Source: Emcibacter sp. (GTDB taxonomy: Bacteria > Pseudomonadota > Alphaproteobacteria > Sphingomonadales > Emcibacteraceae). Taken from it: 64,000 bases of DNA. The notes beneath the pieces were generated by a model, which worked only from the letters and a program-made list of their open reading frames with translations, did not search any database and was not told where the DNA came from. The first letter of the stretch is position 1. Each line of letters opens with the position of its first letter. Made by a program: the position numbers and the translations under genes. Where the stretch lies: contig NZ_OY776217.1 in assembly GCF_963675455.1 (NCBI RefSeq), positions 1,908,001 through 1,972,000 of the forward strand. The letters run 5' to 3'. Below are positions 16,520 through 24,849 of this stretch, in pieces.

Positions 16520-17959
16520 CTATGGAGCCCTGCCCTCAGCTAGATTTTTGCCGATCTGATAACAATGTAAAGCACAAGGGAAGTGGCGAATAGTAATATC
16601 GTCAATTACTGTTTCACGTGTTATGGTTTTCGTTGTTGCGCCTAACGGAAGATTGATATCCTTGTTACGCTTGGCAAGTTCAATTAAACCGCGTAACTCT
16701 CCAGGTTGGTCGTCTGCGAAGCGGTCAGACCATTTTATTTCATAAGCCCAGGTAGGTTTCAGTCGTGCTGGGTCGACACGGACGAGGTCAACTTCTAACT
16801 CTTGTCGCCCTTGCTTCCAGCGAGCGTAATGAATGTTCTTCATGAGATCAGAGTGAAACCACTGACTGAATATGGCCGTTTCCGCCATTGCCCCCATGTA
16901 ATTATCCTGATCGCCGATAGCGGAAAAAAGCGCAGATCTCATTGATGGATTTGTTAGATAAACCTTAAAATGTCTCATCCGTTGGAAGGTTTTTCCTGTA
17001 TCGTCTACGCGTCTGACACGAACGATGAGAAAAGCAGCTTCGAGATAATCAAGATATTTGGTGATGGTGTTTTTTGCCACACCGGAACTTTTTGCCAGAC
17101 CATCCAAACTAATTTCTTGCCCTGTATGATAGGCAATTGTCGTAAACAGGCGGTTGAGTTCTTGAATGTCTTGAATGCCATACAAACTTGGTAAGTCACG
17201 AAGCAGCACTTTATCAATAATATCTCGCCCAAGATATTGCTGCACATCAGCTTGAATCGTCTCGTTCAAGACTGCTTCTGGATATCCTCCAAAATTCAGA
17301 TAATTGATAAATTCTTCATTCAATCGATCAATATTATGTGTTGTGAAACGCATAGAAGTGCCAGCGTGGCTAACTTCTATTAATTCCTTCTCAAGGTTCC
17401 GGAACGTAAGAAATTCTGCGAAGGTAAGAGGAGGCAGGAAGAAGTCTGTAAACCGACCGGCACCAGATTCCTGGCTTTTGAGTTTAAGAGCTGCAGCTGC
17501 GGACCCGGAAGCAATAAAGCGGGTATTAGTATGCTGGTCAGTCAGCACTTTCAGGTGAACTTCCCAGTCTTTTAAATACTGAATTTCATCAAAGATTACA
17601 ATCCGCCGCCTCTGGCCGTTGTGACCAGTTTCTTCTTCGAAAAGTGTGAGTAGGCGCTCAAGTGCAATTCCGCTATAAAGAGGGGTATCCACTGATACAA
17701 ATAATATGTTTGTTCCGGGAAAACCTTTTTGTATGGCTTCATCAATAAGCTGTCGCAGAATAACTGTCTTACCAACACGACGCGGTCCCATGAGGATGGT
17801 TGAGCGTTTGACAGACCAATCTAGTGCAGTTTTCGCGAATGGGTTAAAATATGCGCGTTTTTTAGCGTAACGCTTTCCTTGGTGATTGTAAGATTCGCCC
17901 CACCATGGGTTGTCACGTTTCAGGCTTTTTAGTATGTCGTCTTTAGATATTTCCAGCAT
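16520..17959 (-). CDS. P-loop ATPase with DUF4143 domain
   Basis: A 479-residue member of the AAA_14/DUF4143 ATPase family, common as accessory genes in bacteria and archaea, with no settled function. Walker A GPRRVGKT lies at 58-65 and Walker B RIVIFDEIQYL at about 119-129, followed by a sensor-like FIASGSAAA. The middle has a winged-helix-like segment (SLDGLAKSSGVAKNTITKYL). The C-terminal DUF4143 part ends in WAYEIKWSDRF, which resembles the PD-(D/E)xK-like core often seen in this family. It is cargo of the element, separate from hipBA by about 390 bp including the operators. A defence or DNA-metabolism role is possible but not shown. Confidence 0.85.
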   Translation of the reverse strand: MLEISKDDILKSLKRDNPWWGESYNHQGKRYAKKRAYFNPFAKTALDWSVKRSTILMGPRRVGKTVILRQLIDEAIQKGFPGTNILFVSVDTPLYSGIALERLLTLFEEETGHNGQRRRIVIFDEIQYLKDWEVHLKVLTDQHTNTRFIASGSAAAALKLKSQESGAGRFTDFFLPPLTFAEFLTFRNLEKELIEVSHAGTSMRFTTHNIDRLNEEFINYLNFGGYPEAVLNETIQADVQQYLGRDIIDKVLLRDLPSLYGIQDIQELNRLFTTIAYHTGQEISLDGLAKSSGVAKNTITKYLDYLEAAFLIVRVRRVDDTGKTFQRMRHFKVYLTNPSMRSALFSAIGDQDNYMGAMAETAIFSQWFHSDLMKNIHYARWKQGRQELEVDLVRVDPARLKPTWAYEIKWSDRFADDQPGELRGLIELAKRNKDINLPLGATTKTITRETVIDDITIRHFPCALHCYQIGKNLAEGRAP

Positions 17960-18262
17960 GTATGATTAGTATCAACTTATTGATATTACCGCAACATTTT
18001 TTCTAACGCATTGTTTATGCTAGAATTAATGCGTCACGCTAATACAAGAAAATTTGTTATTTATGCCGATAATGTCTTAAATAGCGTGATGACAGACTTT
18101 TCCAAGTGATAGAAGATCTGAATATAGGTTTCATCGAAATCCTGGTAGCATTTTGTTCCCTCTTGTTACGTATCGATTTGATAATATCCTTTTCGACAAC
18201 TCCCGAGAACTTGAGTGAGTAGGCCCCGCGAAACGCGGGGCCGACAAATTCCCGTATGTTAA
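17960..18262. other. Non-coding gap between ATPase and ardC genes
   Basis: About 300 bp with no gene. It holds an 8-bp inverted repeat TCACGCTA (18034-18041) and TAGCGTGA (18082-18089) upstream of the ATPase gene, and a strong GC hairpin at 18222-18242 just after ardC. The ATPase promoter is presumably here. Confidence 0.5.
18222..18242 (-). terminator. Hairpin after ardC, possible terminator
   Basis: GGCCCCGCG (18222-18230) and CGCGGGGCC (18234-18242) make a perfect 9-bp stem with an AAA loop, 20 bp after the ardC stop. No uridine run follows, so termination efficiency is uncertain. Confidence 0.5.
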
Positions 18263-19195
18263 TTAAAACAAGGATTGGCGGGTTACACGTTCCGCTGATA
18301 AAACGCGAAGATAATTAACGGCCTTCTGAGCCTCCTTTGCTGCCCTGAAAACGGCTTTCTTGTCGTTCCTAAGGGCCATCAGCCAGGACTGAATATAGGC
18401 GGCATGATCCAGCCTTGGTTGGGGGGTAACTGATAGTCTGCTGCACAGGAAAGCCGCTCCCAGTTCGGCAATAAGTTCTTCAAAGGCGTATTTTTGATCT
18501 CCGAACTTTTCTCCCTTATCCCGGTTTAGGCGATGCTCCGCCCCGCTCCAGTGGGTAAGCTCATGCAGGATCGTGCTGTAATATCCTTCTGTGGCGCTGC
18601 TGTATTCCGTCTCCGTGAATAGATCCCGGGACGGAACAAAGATCCGGTCCAGAGTAGGGGAGTAGTAAGCTCGATTTCCGCCATGAGAAATATGAGCCTC
18701 TGTGCCGGCGATGAACTGCTCTACCTCGTCCAGGTCAGTAACCGGGCAGGGGGCATTATCTTCTTCCGGGTCTTTTTCACTTTCTGCTCCGTCCCAGTTC
18801 GCTACCTGGTCGGCATTAAAGACACGACTGGCCCGGGCAAAATGTCGGGTGACAAGTTCCGTCTCTCCGGGAACGACTTCTCCGTTGATCATTTTGTCCT
18901 CTTCCCGCTCAAAGGCTTTGTAGAAAATGACAAAGGACGATTTGCTGCCTTTCTTGATCTTGGCGCCCTGTTGTTTCCACTGCTTGAAAGTGCCCCAGCA
19001 GGGAGAACTAAATCCTCTGAGATAAGCTTCCGCCCATAGGTTGAGAATATTGATCCCCTGGTAATGGTTCCCGGTATGGGCGTTCACGGGCAGGGATAGG
19101 CCACTGTTCCAGGGTAGACTGCAGCTGATGCTGCCATGCTCCAGGGCTTCCACAATTCTGTCGGTGACGGTCTGATAGATATCGATGTTGGTCAT
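18263..19195 (-). CDS. ardC: ArdC-like antirestriction protein
   Basis: ArdC proteins enter recipients with conjugative DNA and protect it from restriction. The 310 residues have the N-terminal ssDNA-binding domain (MTNIDIYQTVTDRIVEALE; NILNLWAEAY; CWGTFKQWKQQGAKIKKG) and a C-terminal zincin-type domain with HELTHWS (His211, Glu212, His215) and a downstream glutamate in YAFEELIAELGAAFL that is the likely third ligand. The start at 19195 is chosen because AGGAG lies 8 bp upstream and the family begins there. Its presence ties the element to conjugative transfer, past or present. A large hairpin lies about 80-110 bp upstream. Confidence 0.92.
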   Translation of the reverse strand: MTNIDIYQTVTDRIVEALEHGSISCSLPWNSGLSLPVNAHTGNHYQGINILNLWAEAYLRGFSSPCWGTFKQWKQQGAKIKKGSKSSFVIFYKAFEREEDKMINGEVVPGETELVTRHFARASRVFNADQVANWDGAESEKDPEEDNAPCPVTDLDEVEQFIAGTEAHISHGGNRAYYSPTLDRIFVPSRDLFTETEYSSATEGYYSTILHELTHWSGAEHRLNRDKGEKFGDQKYAFEELIAELGAAFLCSRLSVTPQPRLDHAAYIQSWLMALRNDKKAVFRAAKEAQKAVNYLRVLSAERVTRQSLF

Positions 19196-19712
19196 GGTCT
19201 TCACTCCTGTAATGACACAATCCCCATTGGACTGCGCTTTACCTTTCGAGGGGCGAAGGGGGACCATCACAGATGGTGGGGAAACAGTCCCGGCGGCTGT
19301 TTCCCCATACCCCCGCCGGGTTCAGGAGGAGATCAAGGGTGTGGTGCGGACAGTGAGGGAACCGAGCAACCCGGTCCCTTGAGGGACGACAGGTTCCGGC
19401 ATAAGCTCGAAAGACAAGGAAAAGTAAAAGGCAGGGAAAGATGCGGCAGAATCTCATGGATCTTTGGGGGAAACTGCTTACTTTTAAATTTTAGGCCTAT
19501 TATTTTAGGATAATGAATTAAGGTAAAATAATGGGTGAGCTTATTTTAGGTTTGAGGCAAGCAACGTGAAGCGAAAGCCCCAAAGCTGATACGTGAGTGT
19601 GTTGACGGTGGGAGAGAAGGTCCGAGCCTTTGTGCCTGCCTCGTTGCCACTAAGTCCACCTGGTGAGTGGACGCCGGAGCTGCCCAAAAAGTTTGCCTAA
19701 GCACTGCTAGCG
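19196..19712. other. Non-coding region with hairpin between ardC and integrase
   Basis: About 520 bp without a supported gene. Its main feature is a perfect 11-bp inverted repeat, TGGGGAAACAG at 19277-19287 and CTGTTTCCCCA at 19297-19307, with a 9-nt GC-rich loop. It may contain the ardC promoter and, speculatively, a transfer-related single-strand signal. The palindrome CTAGCGCTAG at 19707-19716 overlaps the integrase stop codon. Confidence 0.5.
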
Positions 19713-20687
19713 CTAGAGTAATCTGGCAATTTCCTCAGCAGTGGCATTATAGTAAATCATAAGAGACTTGAGGTCTTTGTGACCAACCATTCTCGCCAAG
19801 TCGAGGACATCAATCTTTTTTGATAGTCGCGTCAGGGCTTCGTGTCGGCTATCATGAAACGTCAGGTTTTCGATGCCCGCTTTTTTTACTGCTCGGCGAA
19901 AGATTGGATCGGAGGATGCTTTGCTTCCTTTGAAAACACAACCATCGTTGTCTGGGCCAAGCAGCCGGAACAATTCGATCGCTCGAGCAGACAAGGGCAC
20001 GTCCCGTTTGCTTCCGTTCTTGGTGACCGGTAAATGCACAAAGCGACGTTCGAGATACACATCTTCCCACGTCAAAGACCAGAGCTCTCCCTTCCTCATT
20101 GCTGTTTCAAGGGCAATGAGAAATGCTACGGCTACTTCATGTTTCAGTTTTGAAACCTTTTTCTCAATCGAGAAGTCGAGGTGAGTAAGTATCTTCTCAA
20201 CCTCTTCGTTGGAGATGCGTCGATCCCGGCCGGGTGGCGGGGGAGGAAGCCTTACGCCATGGCACGGATTTTTTGGCAGCCATTTCCACCTGATGCATTG
20301 AGCGCAAACTGACTTCAGCAGGGTCATTTCCCTGCGTACTGAGCCTGGGGCCAGGGTTTCGCTGGAGCGTTTAATCCAGCATTCAATGTCATCCAAATTA
20401 AGAAGTGTCAGCAGTTTGTCCGCGATTTCGTCGCGACCGAACTTTTCCAGTCTGATGGTTTCCCATCTGGAGCCTTTCTTTTCAGGGGATATTTCGCGAG
20501 CATATCGCTTAAAGGCGTCCCCAAGGGTTTTTCCCCGAACTACAGTTTCGCTCCGGCCAAACTCATGTTCTTTCTCTAGAGACCAGCTCTTGGCCTCCAT
20601 CTTGGAGGGGAAAATCTTGCTGGCGTATCTGCCTTTAATTCTGACCTCAGCGTACCATTTTCCGCGGACTTTCCGGATAGATGCCAT
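19713..20687 (-). CDS. Tyrosine recombinase/integrase of the element
   Basis: A 324-residue phage-type integrase that catalyses site-specific insertion into tRNA-Leu(CAG). An N-terminal AP2-like arm-binding region (SIRKVRGKWYAEVRIKGRYA) and a SAM-like core-binding domain (about 55-150) precede the catalytic domain. The catalytic residues are visible: R198 (TAMRKGEL), K223, H278 and R281 (HDSRH), H303 (VGHKDL) and Tyr312/313 (IYYN). The ATG at 20687 has AGGAGA upstream; the open frame extends much further but would run through the tRNA. It lies 155 bp from the tRNA, facing away from it, as usual for tRNA-targeting integrases. Confidence 0.93.
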   Translation of the reverse strand: MASIRKVRGKWYAEVRIKGRYASKIFPSKMEAKSWSLEKEHEFGRSETVVRGKTLGDAFKRYAREISPEKKGSRWETIRLEKFGRDEIADKLLTLLNLDDIECWIKRSSETLAPGSVRREMTLLKSVCAQCIRWKWLPKNPCHGVRLPPPPPGRDRRISNEEVEKILTHLDFSIEKKVSKLKHEVAVAFLIALETAMRKGELWSLTWEDVYLERRFVHLPVTKNGSKRDVPLSARAIELFRLLGPDNDGCVFKGSKASSDPIFRRAVKKAGIENLTFHDSRHEALTRLSKKIDVLDLARMVGHKDLKSLMIYYNATAEEIARLL

Positions 20688-20841
20688 AGCTTTCTCCTGA
20701 GTGTACGCAATCTGTACGTAAATCGTGCGTAATAATAGCAGAAAATAGCACAGAAACACAACTAAAAGTAGTGGTTCAGAGCGCAATAAAGCACTGAAAA
20801 GCAAGGTTTTTTCAAAAATAGCATGGAAAAAGGATAAAGAG

Positions 20842-20862
20842 AATGGTGCCCAGAAGAGGACT
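20842..20862. repeat. attR: right 21-bp direct repeat within tRNA-Leu
   Basis: Identical to 12356-12376. It covers the encoded CCA, the discriminator base, the 3' acceptor strand and part of the T arm of tRNA-Leu(CAG), so the tRNA remains whole after integration. Confidence 0.88.
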
Positions 20863-20930
20863 CGAACCTCCACGTCTATACAGACACTAGCACCTGAAGC
20901 TAGCGCGTCTACCAATTCCGCCATCTGGGC
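20844..20930 (-). tRNA. tRNA-Leu (anticodon CAG)
   Basis: An 87-nt tRNA on the minus strand with encoded CCA. The acceptor stem pairs GCCCAGA with TCTGGGC, the anticodon loop TTCAGGT holds CAG, a long variable arm typical of class II tRNAs is present, and the T loop reads GGTTCGAGTCC. Its 3' end is the insertion site of the adjacent integrative element. Confidence 0.96.
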
Positions 20931-21111
20931 ACGGGTTGGTGTGCAGGAATTACGACTTGGCAAAAGGAATGTCAAGGGCAATGTGAAAAATTTAAATTGG
21001 ACTGGACGAGAGACCCGGTTAAAGTCTAAAAGACTGTGATATTTTTTCGCGGGATGAGGCGGTAAATGAAGTTTCGCCCCGGGCTTGATAAAGACTTTTC
21101 TGGAGACCAAA

Positions 21112-22059
21112 ATGGCTGATCGTCTTGTTACTATTTTCGGGGGTGGCGGATTCGTGGGTTCCACCCTTGTCCAGCATCTGGCGAAAACCGGCGTACGTGT
21201 GCGGGTGGCGGTGCGCCATCCCAACAGCGCCACCCATGTGAAGCCTTTGGGCGATGTGGGGCAGGTGCAGGTGGTCCAGGCCAACCTGCGCGATGAGAAA
21301 TCGGTCCGGGCGGCGATCCAGGGTTCCGATGCGGTGGTCAATCTGGTCGGTATTCTGCAAGAGTCCGGCAAACAGAAATTCAACAAAATCCAGGCCATCG
21401 GCGCCGCCATTGTCGCCAAATATGCCGCCGAAGCCGGGGTGAAAAAGCTGGTGCATATGTCGGCGCTTGGTGCTGACGCCGACTCCGACAGCCATTATGC
21501 CAGCAGCAAGGCCAAGGGCGAGGAAGCTGTAAAACATTATTTCCCCACCGCCACCATCCTGCGACCGAGCGTGATTTTCGGGACTGACGACCAGTTCTTC
21601 AACCGCTTTGCCGCTATGGCCAGCACATTCCCGGTGATGCCGGTGTTTTTCGGCGAGACAAAATTCCAGCCGATCTATGTGGGCGATGTGGCCGAGGTGA
21701 TTATCCGGGCCCTGAATGACGATGCGCTGGCCGGCAAGACCCTTGAGCTCGGCGGCCCGAAAATCTATTCAATGCGGGAAATACTGGAGCTCACCTGCAC
21801 CGAAACCATGAACGATATTCCGCTCATCGATGTGCCGGCACCTGCCGCCTGGGTCATGGGCTTTTTCCTGGGAATGTTGCCCGGTGCGCCGGTCACACTC
21901 GATCAGCTTCGCCTGCTGCAGAAGGATAATGTGGTCAGCGACGGGGCAGAGGGGCTCGCAAGCCTCGGCATGACCGGTACGCCGGTCGAGGCCGTTATCC
22001 CGTCCTATCTGGTGCACTGGCGGCCCAAGGGCCAGTTCGCCGACCAGATCGAGGGCTGA
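21112..22059 (+). CDS. NAD-dependent epimerase-like protein (complex I NDUFA9-like)
   Basis: A 315-residue Rossmann-fold protein of the atypical SDR group that includes the complex I accessory subunit NDUFA9/39 kDa. The nucleotide motif GGGGFVGSTLVQHL is at about 8-21 and SHYASSKAKGEEAV near 125-138 holds the YxxxK pair. ILRPSVIFGTDDQFFNR and the C-terminal GAPVTLDQLRLLQKDN are typical of alphaproteobacterial NDUFA9-like proteins. The ATG at 21112 (GGAG upstream) is preferred over a TTG at 21085. It starts about 180 bp beyond the tRNA and marks the right chromosomal flank of the element. Confidence 0.88.
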   Translation: MADRLVTIFGGGGFVGSTLVQHLAKTGVRVRVAVRHPNSATHVKPLGDVGQVQVVQANLRDEKSVRAAIQGSDAVVNLVGILQESGKQKFNKIQAIGAAIVAKYAAEAGVKKLVHMSALGADADSDSHYASSKAKGEEAVKHYFPTATILRPSVIFGTDDQFFNRFAAMASTFPVMPVFFGETKFQPIYVGDVAEVIIRALNDDALAGKTLELGGPKIYSMREILELTCTETMNDIPLIDVPAPAAWVMGFFLGMLPGAPVTLDQLRLLQKDNVVSDGAEGLASLGMTGTPVEAVIPSYLVHWRPKGQFADQIEG

Positions 22060-22082
22060 TCCTCAAAATACAGATTAAAGAA

Positions 22083-22108
22083 AAAGCGGCTTTCGGGCCG
22101 CTTTTTTT
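22083..22108. terminator. Bidirectional intrinsic terminator
   Basis: Stem AAAGCGGC (22083-22090) and GCCGCTTT (22097-22104) with a 6-nt loop and seven T residues on the plus strand. It lies between the convergent NDUFA9-like and galE genes and can serve both. Confidence 0.88.
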
Positions 22109-23123
22109 ATGTGTAACCGTCCGGGTTTTTTGATTGCCAGGTCCAGGCATCCCGGACCATATCGTCCAGCGTTTTTTCCGCCTGCCAGCCCAGTTCCTTT
22201 TGGGCGAGGGAGGGATCCGCGTAGCATTCGGCGATATCGCCTTCGCGCCGGGCGGTGAACTTATAGGGAATTTTCACCCCGTTGACCCGCTCAAAAGCGT
22301 GCACCATGTCCAGCACGCTATAACCGGTGCCGGTGCCCAGGTTATAGGTCACAAGGCCGGGGTTCTGTAAAAGCCGGTCCAATGCCTTCAAATGGCCTTT
22401 GGCCAAATCCACCACATGGATAAAGTCGCGCACGCCGGTGCCGTCCTTTGTCGGGTAATCGTTGCCGAAGATGGACAGTTCCCTGAGCTTGCCGACCGCC
22501 ACCTGGGTGATATAGGGCATCAGGTTGTTGGGTATATCGTTGGGATCTTCGCCGATCCGGCCGCTCTCATGGGCGCCGACCGGGTTGAAATAGCGGAGGC
22601 GGGCGATGTTCCAGTCCGTGTCTGCCTGGTGGAAGTCCTCAAGGATCTGTTCAATCATCAGTTTCGAGGTGCCGTAGGGATTGGTGGTACCGCCGGTGGG
22701 GAAATCCTCCCGGATCGGCACGCTGGCCGGGTCGCCGTAAACGGTGGCGGAGGAGCTGAAGACCAGGGTTTTGACACCCGCTTCCTGCATGGCCTGACAC
22801 AAGGTCACGGTGCCGCCGACATTATTTTCATAATATTCCAGAGGTTTGGTGACGGATTCTCCCACAGCCTTGAGGCCGGCGAAATGAATGACCGCATCGA
22901 AATCATTTTCCGAAAACAGCCTGTCCAGTCCGTCCCGATCGCGGATATCCAGTTCCTGGAAGGTGACGTCATTGCGGCCGGTGATATTCTGCACCCGGCT
23001 TAAGGATTCAGGGGATGAATTACACAGGTTGTCGATCACGGTGACCTCATGACCCGCCAGAAGCAGTTCAAGAACCGTGTGGCTGCCAATATAACCGGTT
23101 CCGCCGGTAACCAGGATTTTCAT
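22107..23123 (-). CDS. galE: UDP-glucose 4-epimerase
   Basis: GalE interconverts UDP-glucose and UDP-galactose (and in some species the N-acetyl forms), supplying sugars to surface polysaccharides. The 338 residues carry the NAD motif GGTGYIGSH (7-15), SSSATVYG (123-130) and the catalytic pair Y150/K154 (YGTSK), all as in the family. It is the first gene of a long polysaccharide region but is oriented away from the rest and ends at a shared terminator. Its 118-bp upstream region is divergent with the first Wzi-like gene. Confidence 0.95.
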   Translation of the reverse strand: MKILVTGGTGYIGSHTVLELLLAGHEVTVIDNLCNSSPESLSRVQNITGRNDVTFQELDIRDRDGLDRLFSENDFDAVIHFAGLKAVGESVTKPLEYYENNVGGTVTLCQAMQEAGVKTLVFSSSATVYGDPASVPIREDFPTGGTTNPYGTSKLMIEQILEDFHQADTDWNIARLRYFNPVGAHESGRIGEDPNDIPNNLMPYITQVAVGKLRELSIFGNDYPTKDGTGVRDFIHVVDLAKGHLKALDRLLQNPGLVTYNLGTGTGYSVLDMVHAFERVNGVKIPYKFTARREGDIAECYADPSLAQKELGWQAEKTLDDMVRDAWTWQSKNPDGYT

Positions 23124-23241
23124 ACATTCCTCATTTAGATCAGTCTGTTACAGCCGTTGTATCATTACTGAAACATATAGAGCCTAATGATTACAAAGAC
23201 ATTAATCCAGTGCCTTTCGCACAATAACACGGGGTGAAAAA

Positions 23242-24702
23242 TTGTTCAGGGTTCTCTTGATACTGGTTGTTCTTTTGTTTTCAGCACTTCCCGCAAAGGC
23301 CTCCCCTTTTGCCGGGGCCGGGGATATGCAGCTGCGCAATGATGTGGAGGTGCTGGCCGGATATGGTCTTATTTCCGGTCCGGTCATGACCTGGCCGCTG
23401 ACCTGGCGGCAGATTACGTCCCAGCTGCATCGGGCAGACGATTTGGAATTACCGGCTTATGTGCGTATGGCCCTGAGGCGGGTGCGGGCAAAGCAGCCCC
23501 GGGAATTCAATGCCAGCTTGACGATGCGGGGCACCAATAGTCCGGCGTTGCTGCGTGGGTTCGGTGACAGCGCTCGGTCCGATGTGGATGCAACGGTGAC
23601 GATGGAATTGCACGGTGATACGATCTCGGCCAAGGGGGCAATCGGCTATCGCTACAGTGACAGTGGAGATGTGACGGACAAAGTGCCGCTGGACGGCAGC
23701 TATTTCGCCAAGGAGTTTGGCACCTTCCAGTTTTATGTGGGCACCATCGACCGCTGGTGGAGCACAGGGCGGGAAAGCGCCCTGATGCTCAGCAATAATG
23801 CCCGGCCGATGCCGTCCATCGGCCTGATGCGCAGTGAGCCGAAAGCTTTTGAGAGCAAATGGCTGAGCTGGCTCGGTCCCTGGGATTTGCGGGTGTTTCT
23901 GGCGCGCATGGAGGAGGACCGGTATATTGCCCATCCGCTGGTGCTGGGCATCCGGGTCAAAATTTCCCCTATAGAGAATATGGAACTGGGCGCCATGCGG
24001 GCGCTCCAGGTTTGCGGCGAGGGGCGACCCTGCGGCTTTAACACCTGGACCGACGCCCTGTTCGGCGGGCCGGCGGATAATACCGGCACCCTGAATGAAC
24101 CCGGCAACCAGCTCGGCGGCTTCGATTTTTCCTACAGCTTTGCGGTGGCGAAGGATATCCACCTGAATAGCTATTTCGAGTTTACCGGCGAGGATGAGGG
24201 CCAGTATCTGCCGGTGAAATTTGCCACTCTCTGGGGTGCCTCCCTTTATGGCGGGCTGGGGGAGGATGGCTTGCAGTGGCGTCTGACGGGCGAATATTCG
24301 GACACCAGCGCCAAATTCAAGATCATTACCGGCAAGCGGGATTTCAACGTCTTTTATAATCACAGTATTTATCGCAATGGTTTTCGCTATGAGGGGCGGT
24401 CCCTCGGTCACAGTCTGGACAATGATGTCAGGCTGTTTTCCCTGCGGTCCGAAATCTACGGCGGGGAGGGTTGGGACGCTTCTCTGGCCTGGCATAATGC
24501 TCATCTGAACCGGGACGATGCCGGATATAACCCCGTCAGCCTCAGTGCCAAGAAACTGGATATCTTCGAATTGTCCGGCCGCCTGCCGACGGCGATCGGG
24601 CAACTGGCGGTGGAAACCCGTTACATGACCGATCAGCCCGATACGCCGGATCTGAAAAAGGATCGTTTTGACATTGAACTGGGCTGGCGGGTGGCTTTCT
24701 AA
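23242..24702 (+). CDS. Capsule assembly Wzi-family outer-membrane protein (copy 1)
   Basis: Wzi-type beta-barrel proteins bind exported capsule or exopolysaccharide at the outer membrane. The 486 residues have a signal peptide (FRVLLILVVLLFSAL, cleavage near AKA-SPF) and then the family start GDMQLRNDVEVLAGYGLI. Further on come DRWWSTGRESALMLSNNARP (about 170-190) and alternating aromatic strands to the C-terminal WRVAF, a typical outer-membrane barrel end. It starts at a TTG (GGGGTG upstream); no in-frame ATG is available before the signal peptide. A strong paralogue lies at 28460, and pgi-galU-ugd sit between the two. Confidence 0.88.
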   Translation: MFRVLLILVVLLFSALPAKASPFAGAGDMQLRNDVEVLAGYGLISGPVMTWPLTWRQITSQLHRADDLELPAYVRMALRRVRAKQPREFNASLTMRGTNSPALLRGFGDSARSDVDATVTMELHGDTISAKGAIGYRYSDSGDVTDKVPLDGSYFAKEFGTFQFYVGTIDRWWSTGRESALMLSNNARPMPSIGLMRSEPKAFESKWLSWLGPWDLRVFLARMEEDRYIAHPLVLGIRVKISPIENMELGAMRALQVCGEGRPCGFNTWTDALFGGPADNTGTLNEPGNQLGGFDFSYSFAVAKDIHLNSYFEFTGEDEGQYLPVKFATLWGASLYGGLGEDGLQWRLTGEYSDTSAKFKIITGKRDFNVFYNHSIYRNGFRYEGRSLGHSLDNDVRLFSLRSEIYGGEGWDASLAWHNAHLNRDDAGYNPVSLSAKKLDIFELSGRLPTAIGQLAVETRYMTDQPDTPDLKKDRFDIELGWRVAF

Positions 24703-24849
24703 CCGTTACATCCGGGCCTGTCATAAAAACTCCACGGGACAATCACCAACCTGAAATAATTGAGGCTATTTATAAGGGGAACAGGGCGTTAACGCATTCC
24801 CTCCGGAAGGCAGGCCCACGGTAAATGTCAGGACAGCCGAAAGGTGCAG

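Larger units (their letters stand above)
12356..20862. mobile_element. Integrative element in tRNA-Leu(CAG), about 8.5 kb
   Basis: Bounded by a 21-bp direct repeat, with the tyrosine integrase next to the tRNA end. Cargo, all on the minus strand: AlpA-like regulator, LuxR-type regulator, HipBA, DUF4143 ATPase, ArdC antirestriction protein, integrase. The interior has long gaps between genes and is AT-richer in parts than the flanks. ArdC is typical of conjugative plasmids and ICEs, but no relaxase, coupling protein or type IV secretion gene is present. The element may be mobilised in trans or be a reduced remnant. The tRNA is intact. Confidence 0.85.

Noticed and set aside
23449..24603. A 384-residue open frame antisense to the first Wzi-like gene
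   Set aside because: It is a shadow of a well supported coding frame, with no ribosome-binding site and a Gln/Ile/Pro-rich composition typical of antisense frames.
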